This document shows, in pieces, positions 1-9,010 of a stretch of DNA of 64,000 nucleotides. The notes under the pieces are model-generated. The model was not told the DNA's origin. It did no database searches and saw nothing but the letters and a program-made list of their open reading frames with translations. The stretch spans positions 1,036,289-1,100,288 of the forward strand of contig MNCI01027262.1 in the NCBI GenBank assembly GCA_015680685.1. Reading direction: 5' to 3'. A program made the translations under genes and the position numbers. Origin of the DNA: Gnetum montanum (taxonomy: Eukaryota > Streptophyta > Gnetopsida > Gnetales > Gnetaceae). Positions within the stretch are counted from its first letter, which is position 1. Each line of letters begins with the position of its first letter.

Positions 1-55
1 GATCTTGCAGGGAATCCCTTCTACTAGCTTAACCAGTCGTTTTGCGTCATCCAAA
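1..55 (-). pseudogene. RlmN pseudogene exon f (partial, runs off window)
   Basis: After a TTTCAG| acceptor (57-56) the minus strand reads (S)LDDAKRLVKLVEGIPCKI up to the window edge. This matches the family segment D.RL..LV.GIPCKINL, which carries the catalytic-site cysteine (IPCK). The cysteine is present here. The exon continues beyond position 1. Confidence 0.85.
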
Positions 56-301
56 CTGAAACAAGTACAGCAGTATCTTATAAAAGTTTGTAGAGTTATA
101 GTTCAAATTTGCATTTGCTATACCTAAAACTTAACATTTGATGATAGTCTTAAGTTTCTGAAAGGAAAATAAGAAGGAAATCACTTTTTACCAACTGAAA
201 TTTTTCAAAATGAAAGAATCATATTTATAGGATTCACCCTAACATGGGCAGGGATTATGAAAAGGGAGTAGATGATAAACTAATAGGAAAAGATTTCAAA
301 C

Positions 302-437
302 CTGTCATTAATTCCGCAAGCATCACATAATCGAACAAAACTTTGTAACTATGCCTATGGCTAGTTGCCTCTCTTATCACGGTAAGAAGGGCACTGAGGT
401 TATATCTGCGGTTGATGGGCATTATCCAATTCCTAAC
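302..437 (-). pseudogene. RlmN pseudogene exon e (frameshifted near donor)
   Basis: Starts after CAG| at 438 with VRNWIMPINRRYNLSALLTV, continues to YKVLFDYVMLAEL, and ends before the GT at 301-300. Family members continue VMLA..NDS across this junction. Here the frame gives MTG, because one A appears to be missing from the AAAT/AATT stretch around 308-313. The next exon needs the codon split AG|T, which is reached only if that base is restored. Either a genuine 1-bp deletion or a base-calling error in an A run would explain it. Confidence 0.85.
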
Positions 438-685
438 CTGCACGATCACATTTTGGTGTTAAAAATTTTCAATGGTAACGGCGACCTCCAATATTTCAGC
501 ATTAGAGCTCACTGCAACACAGACCTAGAACAAAAGTAATTCAAAAATGAAAAGCCAGAGACATTTTATGTTCTTCACAGCGAAGAATCAAATCATCCAA
601 ATTAAAATTCTCTATCGAGTAACTTTCATTGAAACAGCTGCCAGATTGTGGTAAATTTTTTCTAAATGCATGTAACAGGAAGAAC

Positions 686-877
686 CTCATCCGTTGTTGC
701 ATTAAGAATGACAGCTAGTTCACATTGAGATTCAGCTAGAAATTGTTTAAGTTGGGGCAGAAGACCACTGGTAGAAACTGTCACTTTCCGGGGACTGAAA
801 TGAAGGCCATAGCCATCAACCATAATCTTCACAGCTGTAAGCACATTATCAATATTATGGAATGGTTCTCCCATACC
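686..877 (-). pseudogene. RlmN pseudogene exon d (GMGEP exon, intact)
   Basis: A 64-codon exon bounded by TGCCAG|GGT and GATGAG|GTTC. It reads GMGEPFHNIDNVLTAVKIMV, then a segment ending in HFSPRKVTVSTSG, then a segment ending in NATTDE. GMGEP is the SAM-binding motif of radical-SAM methyltransferases of this family, and the rest matches the conserved core. There are no lesions apart from a few conservative substitutions. This is the best-preserved exon and the strongest evidence for the family assignment. Confidence 0.92.
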
Positions 878-1424
878 CTGGCAGGGAAACAATTCATCTT
901 GCTGGTTAAATTTATCAAGATCCATGTCAGTAACAAACTTACCTTGTTAAAAAAGACTGATACAACTATTTCAAACTCTATATTAGATATATGTGTAAAA
1001 GTACCTTCAAGTTACAATTACCCGTAGAGAATATAATGAATTGGAGCTCAAAATGCAATCCAAAATAAGACAACAATTCATGGATACTAATCGGACAATC
1101 AAGAAGAAATATATACATTCAAGCGAAAATCATGGGATCTAATTGCCTGTTGTTGGAAATTTGCCCATAATATTAGATGAAATCGCCAAATCATCATCCT
1201 CGGTGCCTAAAACCATGTATCTATTCTTGGCTACTGCATGGATTCAAAATTTAAAAACAATTATCAAGTCTGATGTCCCATCTCTTTATTAAAATTAGCA
1301 CGATCAGACGATTACCCATAATTGAGTTGCAAGGAATGACTTTATCTGTATTACATGATGCAACTTAAAACTCTTATTGCTCCTTGCAGAATCAAGGTCA
1401 GTGTCTCGAACAATAAATTTATAC

Positions 1425-1533
1425 CATCAAGACAATGTTTATCAAAGGCCCAAGTTCATCGGTGAAAATTCTACGAGCGTGAACAACCTGATCAACAATC
1501 TCAGTAGCTCACAGATTTTTCTTTAATCCCATC
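1425..1533 (-). pseudogene. RlmN pseudogene exon c (in-frame TGA)
   Basis: Minus-strand reading after TGTAG| is (R)MGLKKNL, a TGA stop, ATEIVDQVVHARRIF, then TDELGPLINIVLM, and a GT donor at 1424. This is the family segment between the cysteine cluster and GMGEP (MGL...L..AEIVEQ...NVVFM). Phase fits both neighbours: the AG of the Arg codon is supplied by exon b and the next exon begins in phase 0. The TGA replaces a serine-like position in the helix. The acceptor lies only 11 nt from the LINE poly(A) tail. Confidence 0.85.
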
Positions 1534-1544
1534 CTACAGAGATG

Positions 1545-1562
1545 TTTTTTTTTTTTTTTTTT
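1545..1562 (-). other. LINE poly(A) tail
   Basis: Eighteen T on the plus strand at the 3' end of the minus-strand LINE. It marks the target-primed insertion junction and lies 11 nt upstream, in gene sense, of the exon c acceptor. Confidence 0.85.
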
Positions 1563-2239
1563 GGAAAAAATCGAGTGAATTGTTATTCCCAAAAAGAAGG
1601 CTAATACATCAGTACAGCGCAGGCCCCACATCGACTGTGGACCCCAACCCCGGGTCCCCCGTGAACCTCAACTGCCACGGGGCATCACCGCTTGGGGGTA
1701 GTATGCCCCATTCCCAAACCCTTAACCAGAGCTTCTAATCGATCTGGGCGTGTCCCAGGCTCCCCGCCCCCAACCCCCCCTCCCCCCCTCACTAGAGGCT
1801 TTTGGGGGGGTTGTGGTTGGAGCCCTGACTCTCTTCGAAGGTTTGAAGTCTCGGCACCAACTCCCCTAGGCCTGCTGCCAAGCGACATCTATTTTCCTCA
1901 ATTATCTGGGCAATGCTTGTCATGTGGTCTCTAATAACGTTTTCGATCCATAGCAGTGTCTAGCTATATGATTGCAAGGGGAGCGGCGGATTGTTAGGAA
2001 GCTGCCCCTCAGTGTTGTCTCTAGGTCTGTCATTTGCAGTTGATGCATCACTCTGCGGGACTTGTCCCAGCTCGTCCTACGTGCCTTTAGTATCTTGAGG
2101 ATCCTTCCGGGCATATCCAAGGTCCTGTCCAAGACCGCAATACTCCCTGCTGGGGAACCAAGCCACCTTCGCCTCTGTTGATACACCTGCACCAGTTGAG
2201 GCTGTGGTTGAAGCAGCGGGATTGAGGTACCAGCCTGCT

Positions 2240-5200
2240 AGAGGGCATGGATTATCCTAGGGTGTCTACTAGGGCGCTGCCATTGCAAAGACTCCCAGAG
2301 GAAGTGTGGGAGGTTGACGGGAGGTTGACGGGAGTCTCGACGTGCATGCTCTGGAGGAACATGAAGTGTACCCCATTGAGTTTGTGATGTGAGCCCAACT
2401 GAATGAAGCAACTCTCTAGTAGCATCATCGTGGCTTGCTAGGTGGGTGGAAGGGCCATCCCCCAAATGTGGTTGCTGGCAGTCTAAGGGATGAAACCACA
2501 GAAGAAATTGGCCACCACAGCATGGGACCTCAACACTGGGGGAATTTAGTCCCCTGTTGCGGGTGCACCAATCGCTGCGGCCAAAGCATCAATGGTCCTC
2601 AAAATTTTGTGCCCTTGGAACACGATGACCTCCCCACTCTAGTTCGCATAAAATGGCTGGACATTTAGCTCTGGGTCAACCGTGATGTGTTGCAGCACTT
2701 TGGTCCATCCCATTTGTGTAACCTAGTGCCAGAGTTCTGGCTGATTTTGGATGTCAGTAGCAAGTGGCTCGAGGTAAGCACGTGTATCCATGACCACAGT
2801 AATTTCACCCCAGAGTTTGCAGAACCTGTAAGCCAATGTGGCAAGTGGGGGAAGATCCATCCCTTTAAAGACCCAATCGTTTTTGGTGCACCAGAGACTC
2901 CACAGTGCCACAAGCATATACAAATTTCTAGAGTAGTCGAGCGGGGGGAGGCCGGTTGTATGCCAGAAGTGCTTGGCCATGTAGCATTCATGCAAGAAGT
3001 GGTGGAGTGTCTCTATGCACTAATTGCACATCGGGTAGGTGGTATTGATGAGCATGCCATGTGCCCTCAGCTACGTGTGAATGGGAAGCACCTATTGCAG
3101 GACCAACCACTTGAAGGTCTTGATTTTTTCTGGTAAGAGGCATTTTCACAACCGCATCCATCGGGGGTCTACTGGGAATTGACGCTGGAGCAGCTACCGG
3201 GGGTGTAGGATAACCTTGTTTTCATGTGTGAGCATGCTAACGTGCATGTAGAGTTGGCACCACACTAGGGAATCTGACCCAGTAGCCATCCAAGGATGAT
3301 ATTTTCACAGTAGGATCTGCACCCACTTGGGACGGGGGGGGGGGGGGGGGGNNNNNNNNNNNAAGTTAGGGAGAATTGATGAAGAAGCCCCTACCTGCCT
3401 ATTATAGATTCCATTGCAAACGACAGAATGCCTACACCCCCTGCTGTATGGGGGCGAGTTGTCTTTTCCTAGGATACCAGATGTATTTTCGGTCCACCCT
3501 TGCCCCTGACCATACAAAATCCCAAATTATCACGTTAATTTTCTGAGTAACTCTGGATGGCAGGGTGGCCATGGATGTCATGAATCTCGCCATGGTGGTC
3601 GACACTATTAACGCTAGAAAAATTTTCCATTTTTGGGACAAGAACCTATTTGCCCACTATGTCGTGCACTTTTGGAGTTTCGTTATGAGCACTTACCAGG
3701 TTCGTTGTCAATGGCAGTTGTCCATGGGGATGCCTAGGTACGTGTCCTCTGCTCTGCCTAATAGAATCCTTAGAATCTAGATGACCTTGTTGTGGACAAA
3801 GGGGTGGGTATGGGTGAGGTAGAACGTGGACTTACTAGGATTGGGGGTCAGCCCCACCTCTCTCTTCATTCTATCCAGTGCCCTCATAAGTGCCTGGGCC
3901 TACAAAATGGTGGCATGAGTAAAGATCATTGAGTCATCCATGTAGTGGGCAGTTAAGCATCGGATGCCATGGATGTCTAGCCCCTAGACATCTTACTCAG
4001 CGCAATAGGTTTGCATGAGGTCCATCACTAGGAGGAAGAGGAGCAAGGAGAGAGGATCCCCTTGTCTAAGCACGTGACCCATCCCATGGAACCCCCAAAG
4101 GTGGCCATCAATGTCCAATGACTACCATCTACCCTTCTGAACCTGAAGGCACAAATCCACAAACGATTTAGTAGACCCTTTTTCCTATAGCACCGTCCTA
4201 AGGGCAGCCCAGCTTATTGAGTCATAAGCTTTAGTGATGTCTAATTTGATGCAGAGCTTAGCAAATCTGGTCGTTTTGAGGAAGTGCTGGATTTCCTGCA
4301 GGAGTAGGACCTGATCCTGTATATGATGGTCTTTGACAAACGTAGCTTGGTGTTTTCCCACTAGTCGTGGCATGAGGGGCCTCATCTTGGCAACCACCAT
4401 CCTTGAGAAGAGCTGTAGGAGTGAGTTAGAGACACCAATGGGATGGAAATGCCTAGGGGATGTGGGGTTAACTGTCTTCGAAACCAGGACCACTCAAGAA
4501 CAATTGATTTCCTTACGTACTTGTTGCCATGCAAGCATACGGTTGAAGGCGTCTAGTATATTAGGCCTAAGTAAGTCCTTGAACTCATGAAAAAATTTGA
4601 TGGGCCATCCATCTGGCCCTAGGGCTTTATCTGCTGGCATGGCTTGTAGCGCGGTATGGAGTTCGGCACATGAGAAGGGTTGCATGAGGCACTGGTTTTC
4701 GGCTGCGGTGAGGATCTTCAGGATAGTGATTGATATGGGATCCGTGAGTTGCCATTGCCAAACCTATTGCCAGTAGTGTAATAATTTATACAGGCCGAAC
4801 GATGAGTGGGGCTATTCCCCATGACTTAGGCCATGAAGCATTTGTTGCACTTAATGGGGGATCCCACAATGTGCCTTTGCCATAGTAAAGAAGAATTTCG
4901 TGTGACGGTCGTCGGCCTGGAGCCACTTTATACAAGCCCAATGATGGCAGTATTCCTCCTCTTTGTGCTGTAGGGGCATGGATGTGTTGCAATTGGAATT
5001 ACAATTGAGACTGATAGCCTTTAAAGCTGTACTTGTTTGCTATCGCGAGGGCCTTGACTCCGTGCTTAAGGAAGTCACGTGGCTCCTTCATGTTGTTGTA
5101 CCCTTGCCAGATAGACTAGACTAGCTTGCCCAACTAGGGTTTGGTTAGCCAAGTTCATTCAAATCTGAATAGGCGTGGGGCCCTAGACACTTCTATCTCC

Positions 5201-5858
5201 AGTTGAAAAATGATGGGCTGGTGATCCGAGGCCACCCGATCCTTCTCATAAGCGTGGACTTCCCAATCTAACAAAAGCATAGCGCTGACCCACACTTGGT
5301 CAATGCGGGATTGCACATTGGCCACACCCTACCTTCTATTGCTCTAGGTGTACCTGTAGCCTGCAATCTCCATGTCGGTGAGGCCAGTGCATTGCAGCAA
5401 TGCCAGGCACTCAGAATCCCCTCTGAAGCAGAACCCCTGGTCTTCTCCTAGCTATAGATCCATTGATTGAAGTCCCTAATGAGGAGCCAACAGGAGCCAT
5501 GGGGGACCAACTTCGCAACCTGGGATAATTCCTTAATGCAGTCCTACCACACCTAGGCCCCATAGATGTTGGTGATCTAGACATCTGGTCTCGACAGGTG
5601 CATTGTAATGCACCAGTCAGACGCATCATGCAAATATGAGTCCACCTTGATGAGGACAGTGAGGCCTCCCACCCATTCTTGACTAGGTACAAGATGACTT
5701 CACCATCCCACCCACTGTAACACCTAAGCTTCCATCTATCGTAATTTTATCTCCTAGAGACACACTACATTGCACCCCTCGGTGCTCACCATTCGATTCA
5801 GGGTATGTCGTTTATACGAGGTACCCTATCCCTAGCAATTCTAGGAAAGTACCTTCAT
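2240..5858 (-). pseudogene. LINE ORF2 (endonuclease, reverse transcriptase, zf-RVT)
   Basis: Starts MKVLS*NC*G at 5858, the canonical MKxLSWNCRG start with Trp and Arg codons turned into stops. Endonuclease remnants follow (DFNQW near 5450, ITSPSFFNW near 5220). The RT region shows ADKALGPDGWPIKFFHEF near 4600, KLDITKAYDSISW near 4230 and an intact YMDD catalytic motif (complement of 3933-3944). A zinc-binding zf-RVT segment (KTFKWLV...PMC..C.ETLHHFLHEC) lies near 3120-2980 and a C-terminal extension runs to about 2240. Several frameshifts and an 11-N gap at 3352-3362 break the frame. The product would nick DNA and copy the element RNA into it; this copy cannot encode that protein. Confidence 0.85.
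3334..3362. other. Poly-G run followed by assembly gap
   Basis: Eighteen G (3334-3351) are followed by eleven N (3352-3362) inside LINE ORF2. This is an unresolved homopolymer/gap, so no conclusion should be drawn about the reading frame across it. Confidence 0.95.
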
Positions 5859-6559
5859 GGTGACATAGATGAACGTCTGTTGTAAACCTCCCGGACTATA
5901 GGTTGCACTCCCAAATCAACGTACAATTGTGTGGCCTTATGCTGGGTGTGGGTGCTGTTAGGGCATCCAACCTTAGGCATTGGCTGGGTGACCTCCATCC
6001 CCTTCTTGCGTGGCACCCCCAGCAACCTGTAGGGATTTTGGGCTACTCTGAACCCTTGCTAGTGGTGATCCAGTCAATTAGTGATGGCAGTGTCTGTCCC
6101 CCCCATGAAGAGCCCGCCCACTATCTTGGGGGTTTGGGGTGAGCCATTGCTGCTTGGATGGGCCCCCGCATCAGTTAGGGCACCCTCCCCAATTAGTCCA
6201 CTATAAGGAGCCTTACTTGTCATGCATGGCCTATTGTTCTAGCTACCAGCCAATGGTCCTCCACTATGCGAGGCCCTTGATGGTCCTCCCCCTACCCCAT
6301 TGTGGCCAAGGTTTCCTGGACCATGCCCAAAGGTATCCCCCACCTTACTCTACGAAAGCCCCTCCTTACGATGCGGAACCCCCACCTTACTCTTTGCAAC
6401 ACCTGTGGGTGCTATCAAGCCCTTGTTGGCCACCTGACCCTTTTATTCGATGAGTTCCCAACCTTCATTGTTAAGTTCAGGGGTGGTACAACCATGTTTC
6501 ACAAGGTCACCTCCATTTGTGATGTCTACTGGCAAGGTCAGGACCTCCATTGGTAGATT

Positions 6560-7351
6560 TTCAAACTATACGTAGACCTGCTCTTCTCTGAGGTCAGTGT
6601 CTAGCACAAGTTCATCAAAATGGTCAACGACGCGTAGGGACCTCGACACATAAAATTGTGCAAAACCAAAATGCTCCAGCACCACGGTGAACTCGTCAAA
6701 TTTAATAAACTCGCCAAATAACGTAGCCATCAATTGTAGGAAATCTTTCGACCAGTATTCCAAGGGGAGACCATGTAACCAAATCCAAACCAGCGTCCGT
6801 TCAAACAGGTCTTTATCACGGTGCACTCCCAAGCACCAGGGTGCCAGTGCCAACCCCTGTGCCCCATAAAACCAAGGCCCCTCCACTAGGATGCATTCCC
6901 TGTTCAACATCGAGATAAAGCAAAACACGAGACAATCATCAACCAAGAATTTGACCATCACCATATCCAACCCCCAAACTGACCGTACTCATCTCCTAAT
7001 CAAATCCATTCATGGCCTCGCTCCCTCTGACACGAACTTGCCGATCAGGCTACACTCCAACCATTTCAATGTGCCCACGGCTGGGCGATCGACCTTTATC
7101 TACAGTATTGTCCCCTCCCGCGAGCACCCAGCAAACTTGCTGAAACCTTTGAAAGTGTCCTATGGGTTCTCTAGCTCGTCCTCCCTCCCGTTGCTTGTAG
7201 CATTCGTCTGGATCTCCTTGGTCGCCTGGGTTTTCATGTTCGCCTATGCTGCCATAGCTATCAGTGTCACCGTGTTCGCCGATGTCGTCGTGTATGCCTC
7301 GGTCATCATGTTCGGTTGTGCCCACCTAGTGTCCTTTGTCAATGGCTTCAT
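6560..7351 (-). pseudogene. LINE ORF1 (gag-like, DUF4283 domain)
   Basis: Begins with MKPLTKDTRWAQPN at the ATG complementary to 7349-7351. The best-preserved part (about 6970-6566) reads VKFLVDDCLVFCFISMLNRE, then ECILVEGPWFYG, TLVWIWLHGLPLEYWSKDFL and MATLFGEFIKFDEFT. This is the DUF4283 fold typical of plant L1 ORF1 proteins, which bind RNA and form the ribonucleoprotein. Stops and frame changes separate the N-terminal part from the domain. The region between ORF1 and ORF2 (about 5860-6560) is probably the decayed ORF1 C-terminus; no clear zinc knuckle was found. Confidence 0.75.
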
Positions 7352-7528
7352 TTTCAAAACTCCCACTAACTCTTTGTGTTAGTATGTCATTCTTCCCAAC
7401 TAACACAGATGTTGTTTAGAATTAGCAGAGTTTCCAATAAACTAAAAACAACTTCCCTAGCACATGCATACAATCATTTGAAAGTAAAATCTCAATGAAC
7501 ATGCAATTTAATTAAATTTTTGAATCAC

Positions 7529-7699
7529 CTTCCAATATGGAAAAATTGATAGTTCATTGCACACCGTACTTGATTGGACACACAAATAGTTGTTCGGCTT
7601 GACTCAAATGGAATTATGATAGTTTCTGTGATCAACCCATCTTCCAAATAGAAAAGAACTTGAAGCCTCCTACCATGAGTGCAATCAATCAAACATTTC
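7529..7699 (-). pseudogene. RlmN pseudogene exon b (cysteine-cluster exon, cysteines lost)
   Basis: The open translation contains CLIDCTHGRRLQVLFYLEDG, then ETIIIPFESSRTTICVSNQV, then RCAMNYQFFHIGR, ending at an AAG|GT donor (7529/7528). In functional members the last segment holds C-x3-C-x2-C, which binds the [4Fe-4S] cluster with SAM. Here the first Cys survives, but the second is Tyr (TAT) and the third is Phe (TTC), and the preceding Gly is Arg. The 5' edge is either the AG|G at 7699 or a mutated acceptor just before ATG at 7707. The latter gives a better phase match with exon a. Confidence 0.85.
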
Positions 7700-7820
7700 C
7701 TAATCATGAAGTTAAAAATATAAATTTTTAAGTTATAGATGTGAATTTTTGGTCATTTTGGAAAATTAAGAATGTACGATAGTCAGGATTCGCAAAAAAT
7801 CAATTAGGAATCTAGGATAC

Positions 7821-7916
7821 CTTTCTGGTGCCATCTGAGGCAGGTTAGATATCTTTTACAGTTAACAAATTTAGTGTTGCAAACTTTGAAAGTATCCTAA
7901 CAAGGTTCTTATTCAA
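7821..7916 (-). pseudogene. RlmN pseudogene exon a (SDGTRK segment, in-frame stop)
   Basis: Read on the minus strand this segment gives NKNLVRILSKF..., then TVKDI, a TAA stop, and PASDGTRK directly before a GT donor at 7820-7819. The S-D-G-T-x-K motif is typical of the region just N-terminal to the radical-SAM core in RlmN proteins. The acceptor is probably the AG before about 7916, so that edge is approximate. The TAA lies four codons before SDGTRK. The exon was assigned from its motif and its spacing to the next exon. Confidence 0.6.
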
Positions 7917-7958
7917 GCTTGCAGAAACAAATACAAAAAAGCTTATAGGTAAAATAAA

Positions 7959-9010
7959 TTGAAAGAAAAATTAAGGAATAACATCTATGAAAAATTCATA
8001 GCTGTCAATGAGTTCAGGGACAACGTGGAGCTCTGGCAGCTAGTTGAGAGGGAAGGGTGGGCAAGGATGCTCTCTTTGACAATTGAAATGGGGTTGAAAC
8101 AATATTCTGGGAACGAGAATAGGTTTGATGAAGCCAACCATGTTGAAGGTGATCAGAATGTTGTGGGAGGGTGATGTGATTGTGCTGACCTTAAATAGCC
8201 AAAGGCATGCTATGGAGTTCTTTTGGGGTATGGTTCCTAAGACAGCTAGTGGACATATAAGGAAGTCGATGTCACCCCCAATTTGGCAAGACGCAACTAT
8301 GCTAATTGATTATTTTTTTATGCAATCTAGGTGCCCACACAAGCTACTGGGAGTGCATTTCAAGATGATGAAAAATCTAAAACATAGTCTGCAGATGAAT
8401 GTGCCATGGTTTTTGCTAGATTGTCTAAGGCGTAAAGAGATGGGCTGGCATCCAAGGCCGATTCTAGCATTGTGAAGATTAGGAATGTTGGTGGTCCCCA
8501 ATGAGGTAAGGTTGCTAGTGTGGGTCTATGTTAGAAGATAGACAAGGTATGCACTGGAGAACAAAGCATCAAGATGTAGGAGTAGCAAGAGAGTAATGGG
8601 TTAAGGATAGAAGCAAGGCCAAGCTCTTTGCAGGTGATGCAAGAGGAGGGGAGTTCGATGGTACCTACAGCACCAAGGAAGATCAAAGAACTGATTGCAT
8701 AGGCAAGTTAGAAAAAGGCAAAAAATGCAATGGATGAAGAGAGGGAAATTTTGGAAATGCATTGGATAGAGAGGGAGGCATATATTCAGCAAATTTCCAA
8801 TCTAGCAGACTGCCAATGAACTGATTTGTAGCAACTGATCAACCATAGGATGCAAAAGTAAGAAGAAACTTTCAATTGGGAGTTGAGGTAGAAGATAGAG
8901 AAAGTGTGGAAGCACATACAAGCAAAGTTGGCTCTGAAGGATGTGGCTATCCATGTTGAAGCGAAGGAGGCAAGGGCCAGATTAGGGAAAGGGACTAATG
9001 CGTAGGTTTT
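7959..9010 (+). pseudogene. Decayed coding relic of unknown family, charged and coiled-coil-like
   Basis: A plus-strand frame with several stops reads MKEKLRNNIYEKFIAVNEFR, then NVELWQLVEREGWARML (to 8174). After shifts it gives SADECAMVFARLSKA near 8390, KIKELIA and AMDEEREILEMHWIEREAYI (8680-8790), then KIEKVWKHIQAKLALKDVAI near 8900 and EAKEARARLGKGTNA ending at about 9003. The C-terminal half is Glu/Lys/Ala-rich and coiled-coil-like. I do not recognise the family. It could be the accessory ORF of a retroelement or DNA transposon, or a captured host fragment. Confidence is low that all pieces belong to one ORF. Confidence 0.35.

Larger units (their letters stand above)
1545..7399 (-). mobile_element. 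L1-type non-LTR retrotransposon, nearly full length, decayed
   Basis: About 5.85 kb, and clearly more GC-rich than its surroundings. From the 5' side on the minus strand it has a short leader, ORF1 from ATG at 7351 with a DUF4283-like domain, ORF2 from ATG at 5858 (endonuclease, reverse transcriptase, zinc-binding zf-RVT region), a long 3' tail and an 18-nt poly(A) (1545-1562 on the plus strand as T). Flanking words CTACAGAGATG (1534-1544) and CTAACACAGATG (7400-7411) look like a decayed target-site duplication. It lies inside an intron of the RlmN pseudogene in the same transcriptional sense. Frames are broken by many stops and shifts, and a short N gap interrupts ORF2. Confidence 0.88.
1..7916 (-). 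pseudogene. RlmN/Cfr-family rRNA methyltransferase pseudogene (partial, 3' end outside window)
   Basis: Family role: radical-SAM enzymes of the RlmN/Cfr type methylate adenine C2 in 23S rRNA and tRNA; plant homologues are usually organellar. Six minus-strand exons read in order and in matching splice phase: 7821-7916, 7529-7699, 1425-1533, 686-877, 302-437 and <1-55. They contain the family landmarks DCTHGRRLQVLFYLEDG, the cysteine-motif region, MGL...EIV.Q, GMGEP..NIDNV, HFSPRKVTVSTSG, NATTDE and VRNWIMPINR. Lesions seen: an in-frame TAA in the first exon, C-to-Y and C-to-F changes in the CX3CX2C cluster, an in-frame TGA in the third exon, and a 1-nt deletion just before the donor at 302. 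An L1 LINE fills the second intron. Exons upstream of 7.9 kb were not recognised. Identity is near certain; the pseudogene status rests on several independent lesions, although any single one could be a sequencing error. Confidence 0.9.

Noticed and set aside
662-925. A plus-strand gene at 743-1027 or an independent small ORF starting MDLDKFNQQ
   Set aside because: The minus-strand frame upstream of GMGEP (878-925) is intron. The plus-strand frame is antisense to the exon.
1685-1934. GC-rich, proline-rich open frames on both strands
   Set aside because: Low-complexity C/G runs in the LINE 3' region.
2687-3136. 149-codon open frame on the plus strand
   Set aside because: It lies opposite the zf-RVT part of LINE ORF2, which has clear family motifs on the minus strand.
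6139-6556. Proline/tyrosine-rich plus-strand frames
   Set aside because: They fall inside the minus-strand LINE between ORF1 and ORF2 and have no independent support.
6891-7382. 163-codon open frame on the plus strand
   Set aside because: Antisense to LINE ORF1. Its hydrophobic stretch is a shadow of the Glu/Asp/Gly-rich minus-strand N-terminus.
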